Source of the DNA: Thoreauomyces humboldtii
Lineage: Eukaryota > Chytridiomycota > Chytridiomycetes > Spizellomycetales > Powellomycetaceae
Assembly: GCA_027596035.1 (NCBI GenBank)
Contig: JADGJA010000678.1
Location: forward strand, 1 to 12,651
Direction: 5' to 3'
DNA length: 12,651 nt
Shown: positions 1-9,536 of the stretch, piece after piece
How positions within the stretch are numbered: the first letter of the stretch is position 1
Layout of the letters: every line of letters begins with the position of its first letter
Made by a program: the position numbers and the translations under genes
The notes under the pieces: generated by a model
What the model saw: only the letters and a program-made list of their open reading frames with translations
The model's database searches: none
Told to the model about the DNA's origin: nothing

Positions 1-259
1 GGTTGGTGGTGGTGGTAGAGCTCGAGGAAGCAGGGGGAGGCTGTGTCGTGGGCGTGTCCGTCTCGGTCGCCTCAGGATGAGTGCGCTTTGCCCTCTTCTC
101 CTGACCCTGAACCTGGGCAGCGGTGGAAGGGTCCACTGGAGCAGCGACGGCAGGAGCGGCGGTGGACGTTGTTGGAATGGCATTCGCTGCTGCTGCTGCT
201 GCTGCAGGGGTAGGAACGGTGGTGGTATCCTCTTCCCACGCACGCTTGAGGTTCGTCAT
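1..259 (-). CDS. 5' part of an unrecognised Ala/Thr/Pro-rich protein, cut by the left edge
   Basis: An open frame begins at the ATG at 259-257 and stays open to the window edge, giving 86 residues with no stop. The protein begins MTNLKRAWEED and continues as low-complexity sequence: a run of seven Ala (residues 19-25), many Thr and Pro, then a basic patch EKRAKR (53-58) that could be a nuclear localisation signal, and Ser/Thr runs at 77-85. No domain is recognisable in this part; a disordered N-terminus of a nuclear or regulatory protein is a guess only. It is divergent from BCS1, with about 296 bp between the two start codons. Codon use (GC-rich third positions) matches its neighbours. The start is the first ATG of the frame. 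The remainder, including any folded domain, lies outside the window. Confidence 0.55.
   Translation of the reverse strand, partial: MTNLKRAWEEDTTTVPTPAAAAAAANAIPTTSTAAPAVAAPVDPSTAAQVQGQEKRAKRTHPEATETDTPTTQPPPASSSSTTTTN
186..206. repeat. GCT/CAG trinucleotide microsatellite (poly-Ala)
   Basis: Six GCT repeats followed by GCA on the plus strand. Read on the minus strand they are GCG plus six GCA codons, encoding the seven-alanine run of the left-edge protein. The near-uniform codons suggest recent slippage expansion. A shorter TGG run at the extreme left edge encodes Thr residues of the same protein. Confidence 0.8.
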
Positions 260-555
260 GGTTCTGCCTCTCTCTCTTGTCTCCTTCTGCTATGCTATAG
301 ATGTATATGCGATGGAAGTGTACTAGCCTTCCTCCCCGTGTGTCGTTGCTTTCTTGCTCCAAGAACAAAGGAGAAAAGTCAACGCAGGAAGAGACGGGCC
401 GAGGAGAGGGTGGTGTGAGTCATCATCAGCTTGCATAGCCCCCACTGAGAGAGACAGAGTGCACAGCCACACCATCACGTCCATGTTCCCCCCTCTGTCT
501 CTCTCTCTGTTTCCTCGCAGAAACCTTTCCAACCGCCTCAAGTGAGACGTTGGCC
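260..555. promoter_or_regulatory. divergent intergenic region between the left-edge gene and BCS1
   Basis: About 296 bp separate two divergently oriented start codons, so the promoters of both genes should lie here. I see no clear TATA box or known operator. A pyrimidine-rich stretch with CT repeats (about 487-518) precedes a good 3' splice site, treated separately as a possible 5'UTR intron. Confidence 0.5.
415..520 (+). other. possible 5'UTR intron of BCS1
   Basis: A consensus donor GTGAGT at 415-420 is followed by a strong acceptor with polypyrimidine tract ending TTTCCTCGCAG at 520, 35 bp before the BCS1 ATG. An ACTGAG sequence at 445-450 could serve as branch site. The 106-bp length is within range for this window. 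Nothing upstream looks coding in frame with BCS1, so this would be a leader intron. Only the splice signals support it. Confidence 0.4.
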
Positions 556-2570
556 ATGTCCTTCCTCGCCGCCTTGTCCAAACAGCAACCATCACAACAG
601 GCCACTCCGTCCCATCCTCCCATCGCTTCAGATGCGTCCACAGCGGCTGCCCTCCCGCCAACTGCGAACGATCCCTCAGCAATACCACCTCCAACTGCAA
701 CCTCCTCGACGGCGCACTCGAATCCTCTGATGGACGCCTTCTCAAGCAATCCATACTTCTCCGCAGGGTAATCCCCTCTTTCCCTTCGCAATGCCTCGCA
801 CCTCCTGACCCATCCCCCACCGCGCGTCCGCAGGTTCGGTCTAATAGGCGTCACAGCATCCCTCGCAGTGCTCCGAACGGCAGCCATCCACGGCGTCACC
901 TTCGCTCGACGACGTCTCCTCGTCTCCCTGGAGATCGTCAGCAAGGACCAGAGCTATGCATGGTTCCTGCAGTGGATGAGCAACCAGGGCGCACGGAGGA
1001 ACGCCCATCAGCTGGCCGTCGAGACCTCGTTCGTCAGGAGGGACAACGGGAGCGTGGCCAGCACCTTCTCCCTCGTCCCCGGCCCGGGGAGGCACTACAT
1101 CAGATACGAAGGCGCTTGGTTTCAGGTAAACGGCAAAGAAAGAAAAAAGATAGGCCCGCGAAGCGGGCCGAGGTCTCCCATTCGCCGCGCGAAGCGCGGC
1201 ATTCTCCCATCGGCGCGAAGCGCCGAACTTGCTTCTGGCCCGCAAAGCGGGCCGAGGTCATCCTTCCATCGTGCCGCGCGAAGCGCCGACTTCCTGCGAG
1301 GCCCGCGAAGCGGGCCGAGCACCGAATGCCACCATGCCCTGACCTACTTTTGCATTCGAGGATCCATCCCCTTCACTCACACACACTCCATCGTCATCGA
1401 ACAGGTCGAAAGGCAACGTGAGCGCAACATGATCGATCTCAAGAGCGGGACTCCCTGGGAGACCATCACGTTGACCACGCTGTCCCGAGATCGAGGACTA
1501 TTTGCAAAGATGCTGGACGAGGCGAGGGGCGCTGCTCTGGCAAAGGAGGAAGGGAAGACGGTCGTCTACACCAGCTTCGGACCCGAGTGGCGACCCTTTG
1601 GCAACCCGCGGAAGCGACGGCCGGTCGCATCGGTGGTCCTCGGCGACGGACTCGCGGACCGGATCCTCAACGACGTCAAGACGTTCATGTCGGGTGGAAA
1701 GTGGTACCACGATCGAGGTTGGTCACAGGTGTTGCTTGTCGATGACGACGTTCGGTTAGCGTTCTCGTCGATAACATGTTCTGCACTCCTCCAGGAATTC
1801 CATATCGAAGAGGGTACCTTCTACATGGTCCACCAGGCAGCGGCAAAACGTAATATCTTTAGCTCGAAGCTCGTTACCTTTTCCGATTACCTGATCTGAG
1901 ATTTTTACATCACATCATGCAGATCTTTCATCCAAGCGCTAGCGGGTGAGCTGGAGTACAACATCTGCGTGATGAACCTCAGCGAGCGCGGCATGACGGA
2001 TGACCGACTGAGCCATCTTCTGAACCACGCACCGCCTCGCAGCATCATCCTCCTGGAAGACGTAGACGCAGCCTTCATCAACCGCTCCCAGACCGACAAG
2101 CAGGGGTACGCTTCCGTCTTGTTCTTTCGATCTCTCCCATTCCCACAACTCACTACCCTTCTCCTGTTTTCCTTGCCAGGTTTCAATCCATGGTTACCTT
2201 TTCCGGTCTCCTCAACTCCCTCGACGGCGTCACGTCATCCGAAGAACGCATCATCTTCATGACCACCAACCACGTGTCCCGTCTCGACCCAGCACTCATC
2301 CGACCCGGAAGAGTCGACATGCAGTGTCTTCTCGACGATTGCACGGGTCCCCAGGCGAGGACCATGTTCCTGAGGTTCTTCCAAGGGGAGGAGGAACTGG
2401 CGGATCGGTTCGTGGAAGCCGTCGGATTCGACAGGCACAAGGTCAGTCCGGCTCAGTTGCAAGGTCATTTCGTGGTGTTCAGGGATAGTGCGAAGGGTGC
2501 GGTGGAGAATGCGGATGTCCTGATTGGAGGGAGGACCATGGCGGAGTCATCCCCACTACCGAAAGAGTGA
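556..2570 (+). CDS. BCS1: BCS1, mitochondrial AAA-ATPase chaperone for complex III assembly
   Basis: Exons 556-767, 834-1125, 1405-1717, 1795-1849, 1923-2105, 2180-2570 join in frame to 481 aa (yeast BCS1 is about 456). BCS1 is an inner-membrane AAA protein that translocates the folded Rieske Fe-S protein (Rip1) across the inner membrane during complex III assembly. Visible: a Ser/Pro-rich N-terminus; NPYFSAG followed by one hydrophobic membrane segment (about 72-90) and a basic stretch (RRR 96-98), the internal import signal; the BCS1-specific region ([30 protein letters not shown]); Walker A GPPGSGKT (284-291); Walker B LLEDVD (334-339); sensor TTNH (380-383); arginine fingers in RPGR (393-396). 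The ATG at 556 gives the expected N-terminus. Intron 4 splits the Walker A Thr codon. Introns are 66, 279, 77, 73 and 74 bp; the second is unusual. No broken motif: it looks functional. Confidence 0.97.
1126..1404 (+). other. BCS1 intron 2, long and stop-free
   Basis: The donor (CAG|GTAAAC) and acceptor (CGAACAG|GTC) are clear, and splicing restores the conserved join [16 protein letters not shown]. At 279 bp it is about four times longer than the other BCS1 introns. Most of the extra length is the hairpin array at 1153-1316. The length is exactly 93 codons and the exon frame has no stop through it, so retention would insert 93 residues rather than truncate the protein. A CTGAC branch-like motif lies at 1340-1344. 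Confidence 0.9.
1153..1316. repeat. array of six GC-rich GAA-loop hairpins inside BCS1 intron 2
   Basis: Six palindromes share a 3-nt core flanked by complementary arms. H1 1153-1169 GGCCCGC-GAA-GCGGGCC. H2 1184-1200 GCCGCGC-GAA-GCGCGGC. H3 1211-1225 CGGCGC-GAA-GCGCCG. H4 1237-1253 GGCCCGC-AAA-GCGGGCC. H5 1273-1288 GCCGCGC-GAA-GCGCCG (imperfect). H6 1300-1316, same as H1. Spacers are 10-19 bp and partly repeated: GAGGTC follows H1 and H4, and a GA(A)CTT-type sequence follows H3 and H5. Stems of 6-7 GC pairs should fold in RNA or single-stranded DNA. I saw no other copy in the window. Resemblance to double-hairpin elements of chytrid mitochondrial DNA is inference. Confidence 0.9.
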
Positions 2571-2867
2571 CGGATCGTACGTGTAAAAATATGCGGGAGA
2601 TGACTGACGTAGAAAGCTGCACGAGCGATTCGTCGCTCCTGAATAGACATAGAGTTCGCTTCGGACGCAAAGACTGCCTATCTGTTCTATTCGCTGCGAA
2701 GAATACCCTCCGTGCATGAGAATGGAGACCATGGTGGAAAACCAACCTCCTCCCACGTCCCATCGGCCCTTGCCAGCTCAACCCGAGAGGTCCAACCCCT
2801 CGATCCGACTCCACGTCTATCCATCCCAGGCCCCCCATCCGGTCCCATCCATAGGCGAGTCCTCTAC
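2571..2867. other. convergent intergenic region
   Basis: This 297-bp stretch lies between the stop of BCS1 (+) and the stop of the putative axonemal gene (-) and should hold both 3' ends. No RNA gene or clear polyadenylation hexamer is visible. The open frame on the plus strand at 2716-3000 runs partly antisense to the next gene and has no recognisable content. Confidence 0.5.
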
Positions 2868-3891
2868 TCAGATGTCTCCAGCCCAACCTCCCCATCTCCT
2901 GTACTTGAAAGCCTTCGGCACCACGGTGCGACACGCCGCCAACGTGTTCATCGGCTTCGCGGGTCCCGGTCCGTCGTCCAGGACCGGCCAAGTCTGGTAG
3001 TCTGATCGATACGACGTTCCAGCTGCCCCCAACTGGGACGGATCCGGAGGCGAGTCGAAGAGATCCCTGATGGTTCCTGGAGGGTGTTTTTTTCAAACTG
3101 GTCAGTCAATACAGAGAGGAGAAAGCAGAGCCCGAGGTGGGGCGGCACCTTTGGACTTGGGTACGTAAAGGAGCTTTGTCTTTCCCCACGGGTTGGAGGT
3201 GCTGGCGAGCTTCGGGTTCGGGTTGTTCGACGTGCTGGCGTAGGATTCCTGGTACAAGGACTTTCCGGCAGGTTTCGGTAGACCGGCTGGGATGTCAGGC
3301 AATTCGATTCGATCTTGTTTGCGTTATGGACCGAGCAAAAAATCAGTAAGCAAACATTCCCGAACGTTGCCACTCTGACAGACCGAGCGATGCTCACCTT
3401 TGCAAGCCTCCTGGTAGCTACTGACGTAGGCGATCCTGTCGGCCTCAATCTGTCGGTTCCGGATGTTTCCAGCCACATAGTCTCCGTCCCTCAGGGACCT
3501 GCAGTACATGGCCTCGGCGGATGGCACCACGGCTCCCGTGGGCGCCGGTTTGGAGGGTCGGACCATCCTGGGCGGAGGAGCGTGGGCTGCGGCGTCCGTG
3601 TAGTCGTGGGTGTAGGTCGAGGGTCCGGTCGCGTGGTCGGCCTGCAGGGACAGGTGTTGGTGTCTGGACAGCGGGAAAGAGTATTTCGAAGCAAGTCAGT
3701 TTTTTCAAAAGGTCAAGAAGAGGTTTTATAAACAGTGGGGGTGTACGGTGGTTTTACCGTCCGGTCTCGACGACGACGAGGTCGCTGGCCCGAGCGAGGG
3801 CTTCCGGGTACAGAAAGTCCATGTCGACAAAGTGTCGACGTTGGGGTCGTCGAGGTTCCGTGAAGACACGGGATACGGCTACCGGCGCCAT
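2868..3891 (-). CDS. putative axonemal microtubule-binding protein with Y-x3-Y repeats (SAXO/MAP6-like)
   Basis: Four exons on the minus strand, 3891-3758, 3663-3398, 3313-3149 and 3076-2868, join in frame to 257 aa; introns are 94, 84 and 72 bp with good donors (GTAAAA, GTGAGC, GTGCCG) and ACTGAC/ACTGAT branch motifs. An in-frame TAG lies upstream of the ATG. No catalytic domain is visible. Four similar motifs recur: STYTHDYT (60-67), IAYVSSYQ (122-129), SLYQESYA (152-159) and TSYRSDYQTW (209-218), with first Tyr at 62, 124, 154 and 211, roughly multiples of 30 residues. Proline-rich text follows some of them. This resembles the Mn repeats of SAXO/MAP6-type proteins, which bind microtubules in flagella. 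That family link is inference from pattern; I do not recognise a specific orthologue. The exact C-terminus is less certain because a further splice near residue 246 is possible. Confidence 0.65.
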
Positions 3892-4113
3892 TTGTCGGTT
3901 CTTGCTGTTGATCACCTACGATTGATATGCGAGATGGGATGGAATCAGCGAGATCTGTCCCTAGAATGCGACAAGGATGTGAGCTTTTGCAAGATTGTGT
4001 GATAACGAAGCGGTGGGGATCTGACGAAAAAGGTCCGGCGGCAATCCACCTCGACAGGTCTAAAAAAAGCCAGAACGCAACGAAGGAGGGGTTTTTTGCT
4101 GGTCCGTGGTTAA
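3892..4113. other. divergent spacer upstream of the putative axonemal gene
   Basis: These 222 bp lie between the start of the minus-strand gene and the glycosyltransferase remnant. They should contain the promoter of the minus-strand gene. I see no glycosyltransferase coding sequence in any frame here and no recognisable regulatory site. Confidence 0.4.
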
Positions 4114-4455
4114 GGAGAATCTTGCAGAGAACTTGACGAACCTGTTGCCATCAACACTGATGTAGGTCGGAAGTCAATAGCGCTTGGTATTCGTGTCGGC
4201 GACAACACCTGGGTGTCTAGGAAGGGGACCCACGTCGTGGCCGAGAAATGGAAGACCGTCCCTTCGTTCTCGCGAACGCCGATCACCTACGATCGCATCG
4301 TCCTTCACCATTACATTACAAAGTCGAGGGCAGAGTGTGAGGATAGGATGGCGAGAGGGAACGGAAGGACGATCCCGCGGGGTGCAAAGTTCTGGGACGA
4401 CATGGAGACGTTGCCCCAGATTGAGTTTCTTGGGATGACGAAATATGAACCATAG
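4114..4455 (+). pseudogene. 3' remnant of a glycosyltransferase (GT92/DUF23-like C-terminus)
   Basis: An open frame of 113 codons ends in TAG at 4453-4455. Its second half reads ITYDRIVLHHYITKS, then ECEDRMARGNG, then FWDDMETLP. This fits the C-terminal pattern of GT92/DUF23-like glycosyltransferases, in which a conserved HHY/NHY-x-TKS and K-x2-RG block closes the domain; a preceding KSI fits the same region. There is no ATG before residue 78, and a stop lies just upstream. A well-formed acceptor (AATCTTGCAG, ending 4127) marks it as a former last exon. The catalytic N-terminal part with its DxD motif is not found in the upstream 220 bp, and beyond that lies the oppositely oriented axonemal-like gene. 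It is therefore most likely a truncated relic. The family call is moderate; the truncation is clear unless a very distant 5' exon exists. Confidence 0.55.
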
Positions 4456-4892
4456 CTGCAGGGCAGGCAGCCCGCGAGTGGATCACCTTGCACACTGGAG
4501 CCCGCAGCTCATACCCTCACCTCCAATGAGAGTTCTGCTACATGACATTGTATCATACAAGTTGAACCCGCTAGGAAAAATCGGGAGGGTGCGGCAAAAG
4601 TGCATGAAATTGCTGTCAGTATTCCCGATGTGCATTTGTTGCATCGCCCCGTCCGATCGTGTCCGAAGACGGCCCCTAAAACTTTTTACCCTCCCAGCAG
4701 CACCTACTGTACTCCCAAGACACCCAGCCCATTTCACTAACCGGCATTTGGCATAGCTCTCTGTGAACGCTTATACGGCAGACGCTCGCAGTACATTACC
4801 GCAATAGACATTTTCCTCGTGTCAATACGACACGACGACTTGTCTCCTTTTGGCCTCCGTTTGGCAAAGAAGCTTCCACGCAGTACTCTGCC
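4456..4892. other. intergenic region upstream of RPP40
   Basis: This 437-bp stretch should hold the RPP40 promoter. Open frames on both strands show no recognisable protein and start or end arbitrarily. A small hairpin GTGTC-aatac-GACAC lies at 4820-4834, about 60 bp before the ATG. No tRNA was found by eye. Confidence 0.45.
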
Positions 4893-6121
4893 ATGTCGGC
4901 CTTCCCGGCTTTTCCACAGAGCACCGCAAAACTTCATATCAGCGTAGAGTCTTTGCAAATAGCTCGCAAAGCGTCTTCTTCCCATCCTTACAACAGTGCG
5001 GTGTGTATCTCTTATCTCTTGACCGTGGCAAACGTGTTGTCCTCAAAGCTCACTCTTCCACCTTGCGGGAAACCCAGATAGACATCGTATGTCCATTGGG
5101 TCAGCCGACCCCTCTCAACTTCAGCCAGCACTTCTACCAAGCGACGTTACCCCTTTCCTTTTTCCTTGAAACTACCTTTTTGACCAAACACGTCCGTGCA
5201 GGCGGCTTCATGGCGCTACAACGGGATGCGAGGCTTGATACCGGAGATGTCATAGCGGTGCTCCCGAGCGGCATCCTGATCATGAACCTCACAAAGGACA
5301 CCTATCAAACGCTGGGACTCGTTGGAAAGAAGGCGTTTTGCGGGCAGCGCTTTGAGATTCGGCTGGATCTGGCGGAACCTGGCTTCAAGAATGGCTCCAA
5401 AGGCTTCGACCGCGTAGCATGGTGTTTTAGTCACACGCTGACGCGGACCTTCGAATTCATCCTCGCATCCGTGGATCTACGTGAGTTGTGACTAGGGAAT
5501 CATGGGGCATACCATGAGTGTTCACCGAGAGCTGCACCTTGCATCGCAGAAACTGGCCTCGCTCGGGATATCGACTTCCCTCCCAGTGCCGCATATACTC
5601 GGAACGTTCCTTCCACTTCCATCGACCCTCTCTCAGATCTTATTGTCCCGATGATTCCACCGGCCTCTTTCCCTCCGCATGTCCCTTCCTTTGACACGGA
5701 CATGGACGCCGAGCAGTGGCGGTCAGACGCGATCGACCTCTTCGAATGGTTCGGCATGGTGACTTGTGACGTGCCCCGAATCAGCGCAGTCCAGGGGACC
5801 GTGGATCCATTCTACTCCGTGTATTCCTGCCCGGAACCAAACGCAATAGGGACATTGACGAGGGTCCGAGGGCGAGGATTCCTACCACCGACCGAGATCA
5901 CTTCCGTGCTTGACAAGGTTGGAGGCGATGTGCGGGAAGGCCGAGTACCGTGGGCGGCCGTCATGGTGTGGGGATACCGTGATGCGCCCATCGGTTGGAG
6001 GGATAGGGAGCACGGATGGAGCACGGGTGGCGGGGAAAACGACTCCATGATACTAGTCCTTCCTGGAGACCAGTGCGTCGTCTTCCAGGCTGCGGGCAGC
6101 GGAGATGCTTTCTCCATGTAA
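4893..6121 (+). CDS. RPP40: RPP40, RNase P/MRP protein subunit p40
   Basis: Exons 4893-5000, 5078-5480 and 5550-6121 join in frame to 360 aa, close to the 363 aa of human RPP40. The protein is a subunit of nuclear RNase P (tRNA 5' maturation) and RNase MRP (rRNA processing), where it helps scaffold the protein lobe around the catalytic RNA. Conserved blocks are visible: VIAVLPSGILIMNLTKDTYQTLGL in exon 2 (shown in part), the DLFEWFG helix (233-239), FYSVYSCPEP (258-267), GFLPP (280-284) and PWAAVMVWGYRDAPIGW followed by EHGWSTGGGEND near the C-terminus. The start at 4893 places the conserved HPYN (32-35) at the end of exon 1. Introns are 77 bp (donor GTGTGT, weaker) and 69 bp (donor GTGAGT). 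An AATAAA 128 bp after the stop is a likely polyadenylation signal. The gene looks intact. Confidence 0.93.
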
Positions 6122-6745
6122 AGACGACGTGCGGGTCACTTGCACCCGCCCGCAGAATAGGTCAGCTCGGGAGATGATCTTGTCAACGACCCAACGTGCC
6201 CCGGCAGTCTTCGTCCTCTTTTAGCACGATCCTCTTTTAGGGAGAGGAAATAAAAGAAGCAAGAAAAAAGACGGATGCTGCGAATGTCATGTTAAGCGCC
6301 AGAAAATTCGTGCTTGTGTGTGTGCATGAAGCCAAAAAGCCAGGGACGAAAAGCCATCCGCCGGGTTGGTCTGCAAAGGATGATCGACGCTTCACCATTG
6401 CGAGGCAACCGAGGCTGCCAGGACACTGGGATTTCGGACCATAATATTCCAAGCGATATCTTTCACCATTTCACCCCCGTCTGAAGTCAGAGCTCCGGGG
6501 TCTGAGCAATCGGATGCAGTTCCAAAAACGTCACTTTAGGCCAGGTAGGTTCCAGTGTAGAGAGGTATTATCCATTTTCAACCAGGCTGACAGAAGTAAA
6601 AGGGAGGGCTGAGGGGCTGATGGGAGTCGTGGGGTCTGTTCAAAAAAGAAAATTGATGAGACAAGGTCGAGCGAGTCCTGCGCAGGCCACGGATCAGTTG
6701 CCTACATTTTCCAAAAGGGCGGGCGGTCGTTCGTGAACAGGAGGG
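6122..6745. other. convergent intergenic region between RPP40 and the MARK kinase
   Basis: These 624 bp contain the 3' ends of two convergent genes. Apart from an AATAAA for RPP40 and a 10-bp direct repeat CCTCTTTTAG at 6215-6224 and 6231-6240, I see nothing recognisable. The minus-strand open frame at 6237-6452 has no family resemblance. Confidence 0.5.
6249..6254 (+). promoter_or_regulatory. candidate polyadenylation signal AATAAA for RPP40
   Basis: A canonical AATAAA within GGAAATAAAAG lies 128 bp after the RPP40 stop, in the correct orientation. It is the only exact hexamer I noticed in this spacer. Confidence 0.45.
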
Positions 6746-9183
<2,438 letters not shown>

Positions 9184-9256
9184 TGCACGACAGCGTTCTG
9201 GGATGTTGGGTGGTGAGCTTTATGGGTCCGACGCGGCTCGACCGTCCGAGCGGAGA

Positions 9257-9536
9257 ATGGATCTTCGTCTTGAAATGCACAAGCTGCGACGGTTACTCAA
9301 GGTGAGGGACCAGCAATGTACGGTTGCGCTTGACACTGTACTGCTTGCGACGTTCGCCTGGAGTCGGGAAGTTGTTTGATGCCTCGGGCGCCGCACGTTT
9401 CCTCCAAACGATCTTTATGTCCCGTCTTCTGCAGGAACTGTCGCAGCGACGAGAAGAAGAAATGAGGGGTGGGACGGAACGTAGATCCTCTATGCGCCAG
9501 TGCTATTTCAAGCACTTTAGTCAGCCGCAAGAATAG
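9257..9536 (+). CDS. tentative small two-exon gene, 48 aa, basic and coiled-coil-like
   Basis: An ATG at 9257 opens 15 codons (MDLRLEMHKLRRLLK) ending exactly at a consensus donor AAG|GTGAGG (9302). A strong acceptor TCTTCTGCAG ends at 9434, and the same phase continues for 33 residues (ELSQRREEEMRGG... to SQPQE) to TAG at 9534-9536. The intron would be 133 bp. The product is highly charged with a short heptad-like N-terminus. No family is recognised. It would be divergent from the MARK kinase with only 73 bp between start codons, which is tight. The quality of both splice sites and phase agreement argue for it; the short length argues against. It could instead be non-coding leader sequence of a longer transcript. 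Confidence 0.35.

Noticed and set aside
1153..1316. Hairpin array as a CRISPR
   Set aside because: The repeats differ in sequence, are 15-17 bp with 10-19 bp spacers, and lie in an intron of a eukaryotic gene.
868..1899. A single 343-codon open frame on the plus strand
   Set aside because: It reads through introns 2 and 3 of BCS1; the spliced model restores family motifs that this frame lacks.
2712..3005. Open frames on the plus strand (MRMETMVENQ... and overlaps)
   Set aside because: They are antisense to the last exon of the minus-strand gene and have no family content.
3315..3925. Long plus-strand frames rich in Gly/Val/Arg
   Set aside because: They are antisense shadows of exons 1-2 of the putative axonemal gene.
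3910..4293. 13-bp direct repeat GATCACCTACGAT at 3910-3922 and 4281-4293
   Set aside because: About one exact 13-mer match is expected by chance in a window this size, and the flanks do not match.
4456..4892. Search by eye for tRNA or other RNA genes in this and the other spacers
   Set aside because: No T-loop (GGTTCRANYCC) with a matching acceptor stem was found; a covariance-model scan would be needed to exclude divergent RNAs.
6215..6240. 10-bp direct repeat CCTCTTTTAG twice, 16 bp apart
   Set aside because: Short and pyrimidine-rich in a 3' flanking region; no inverted repeats or element structure around it.
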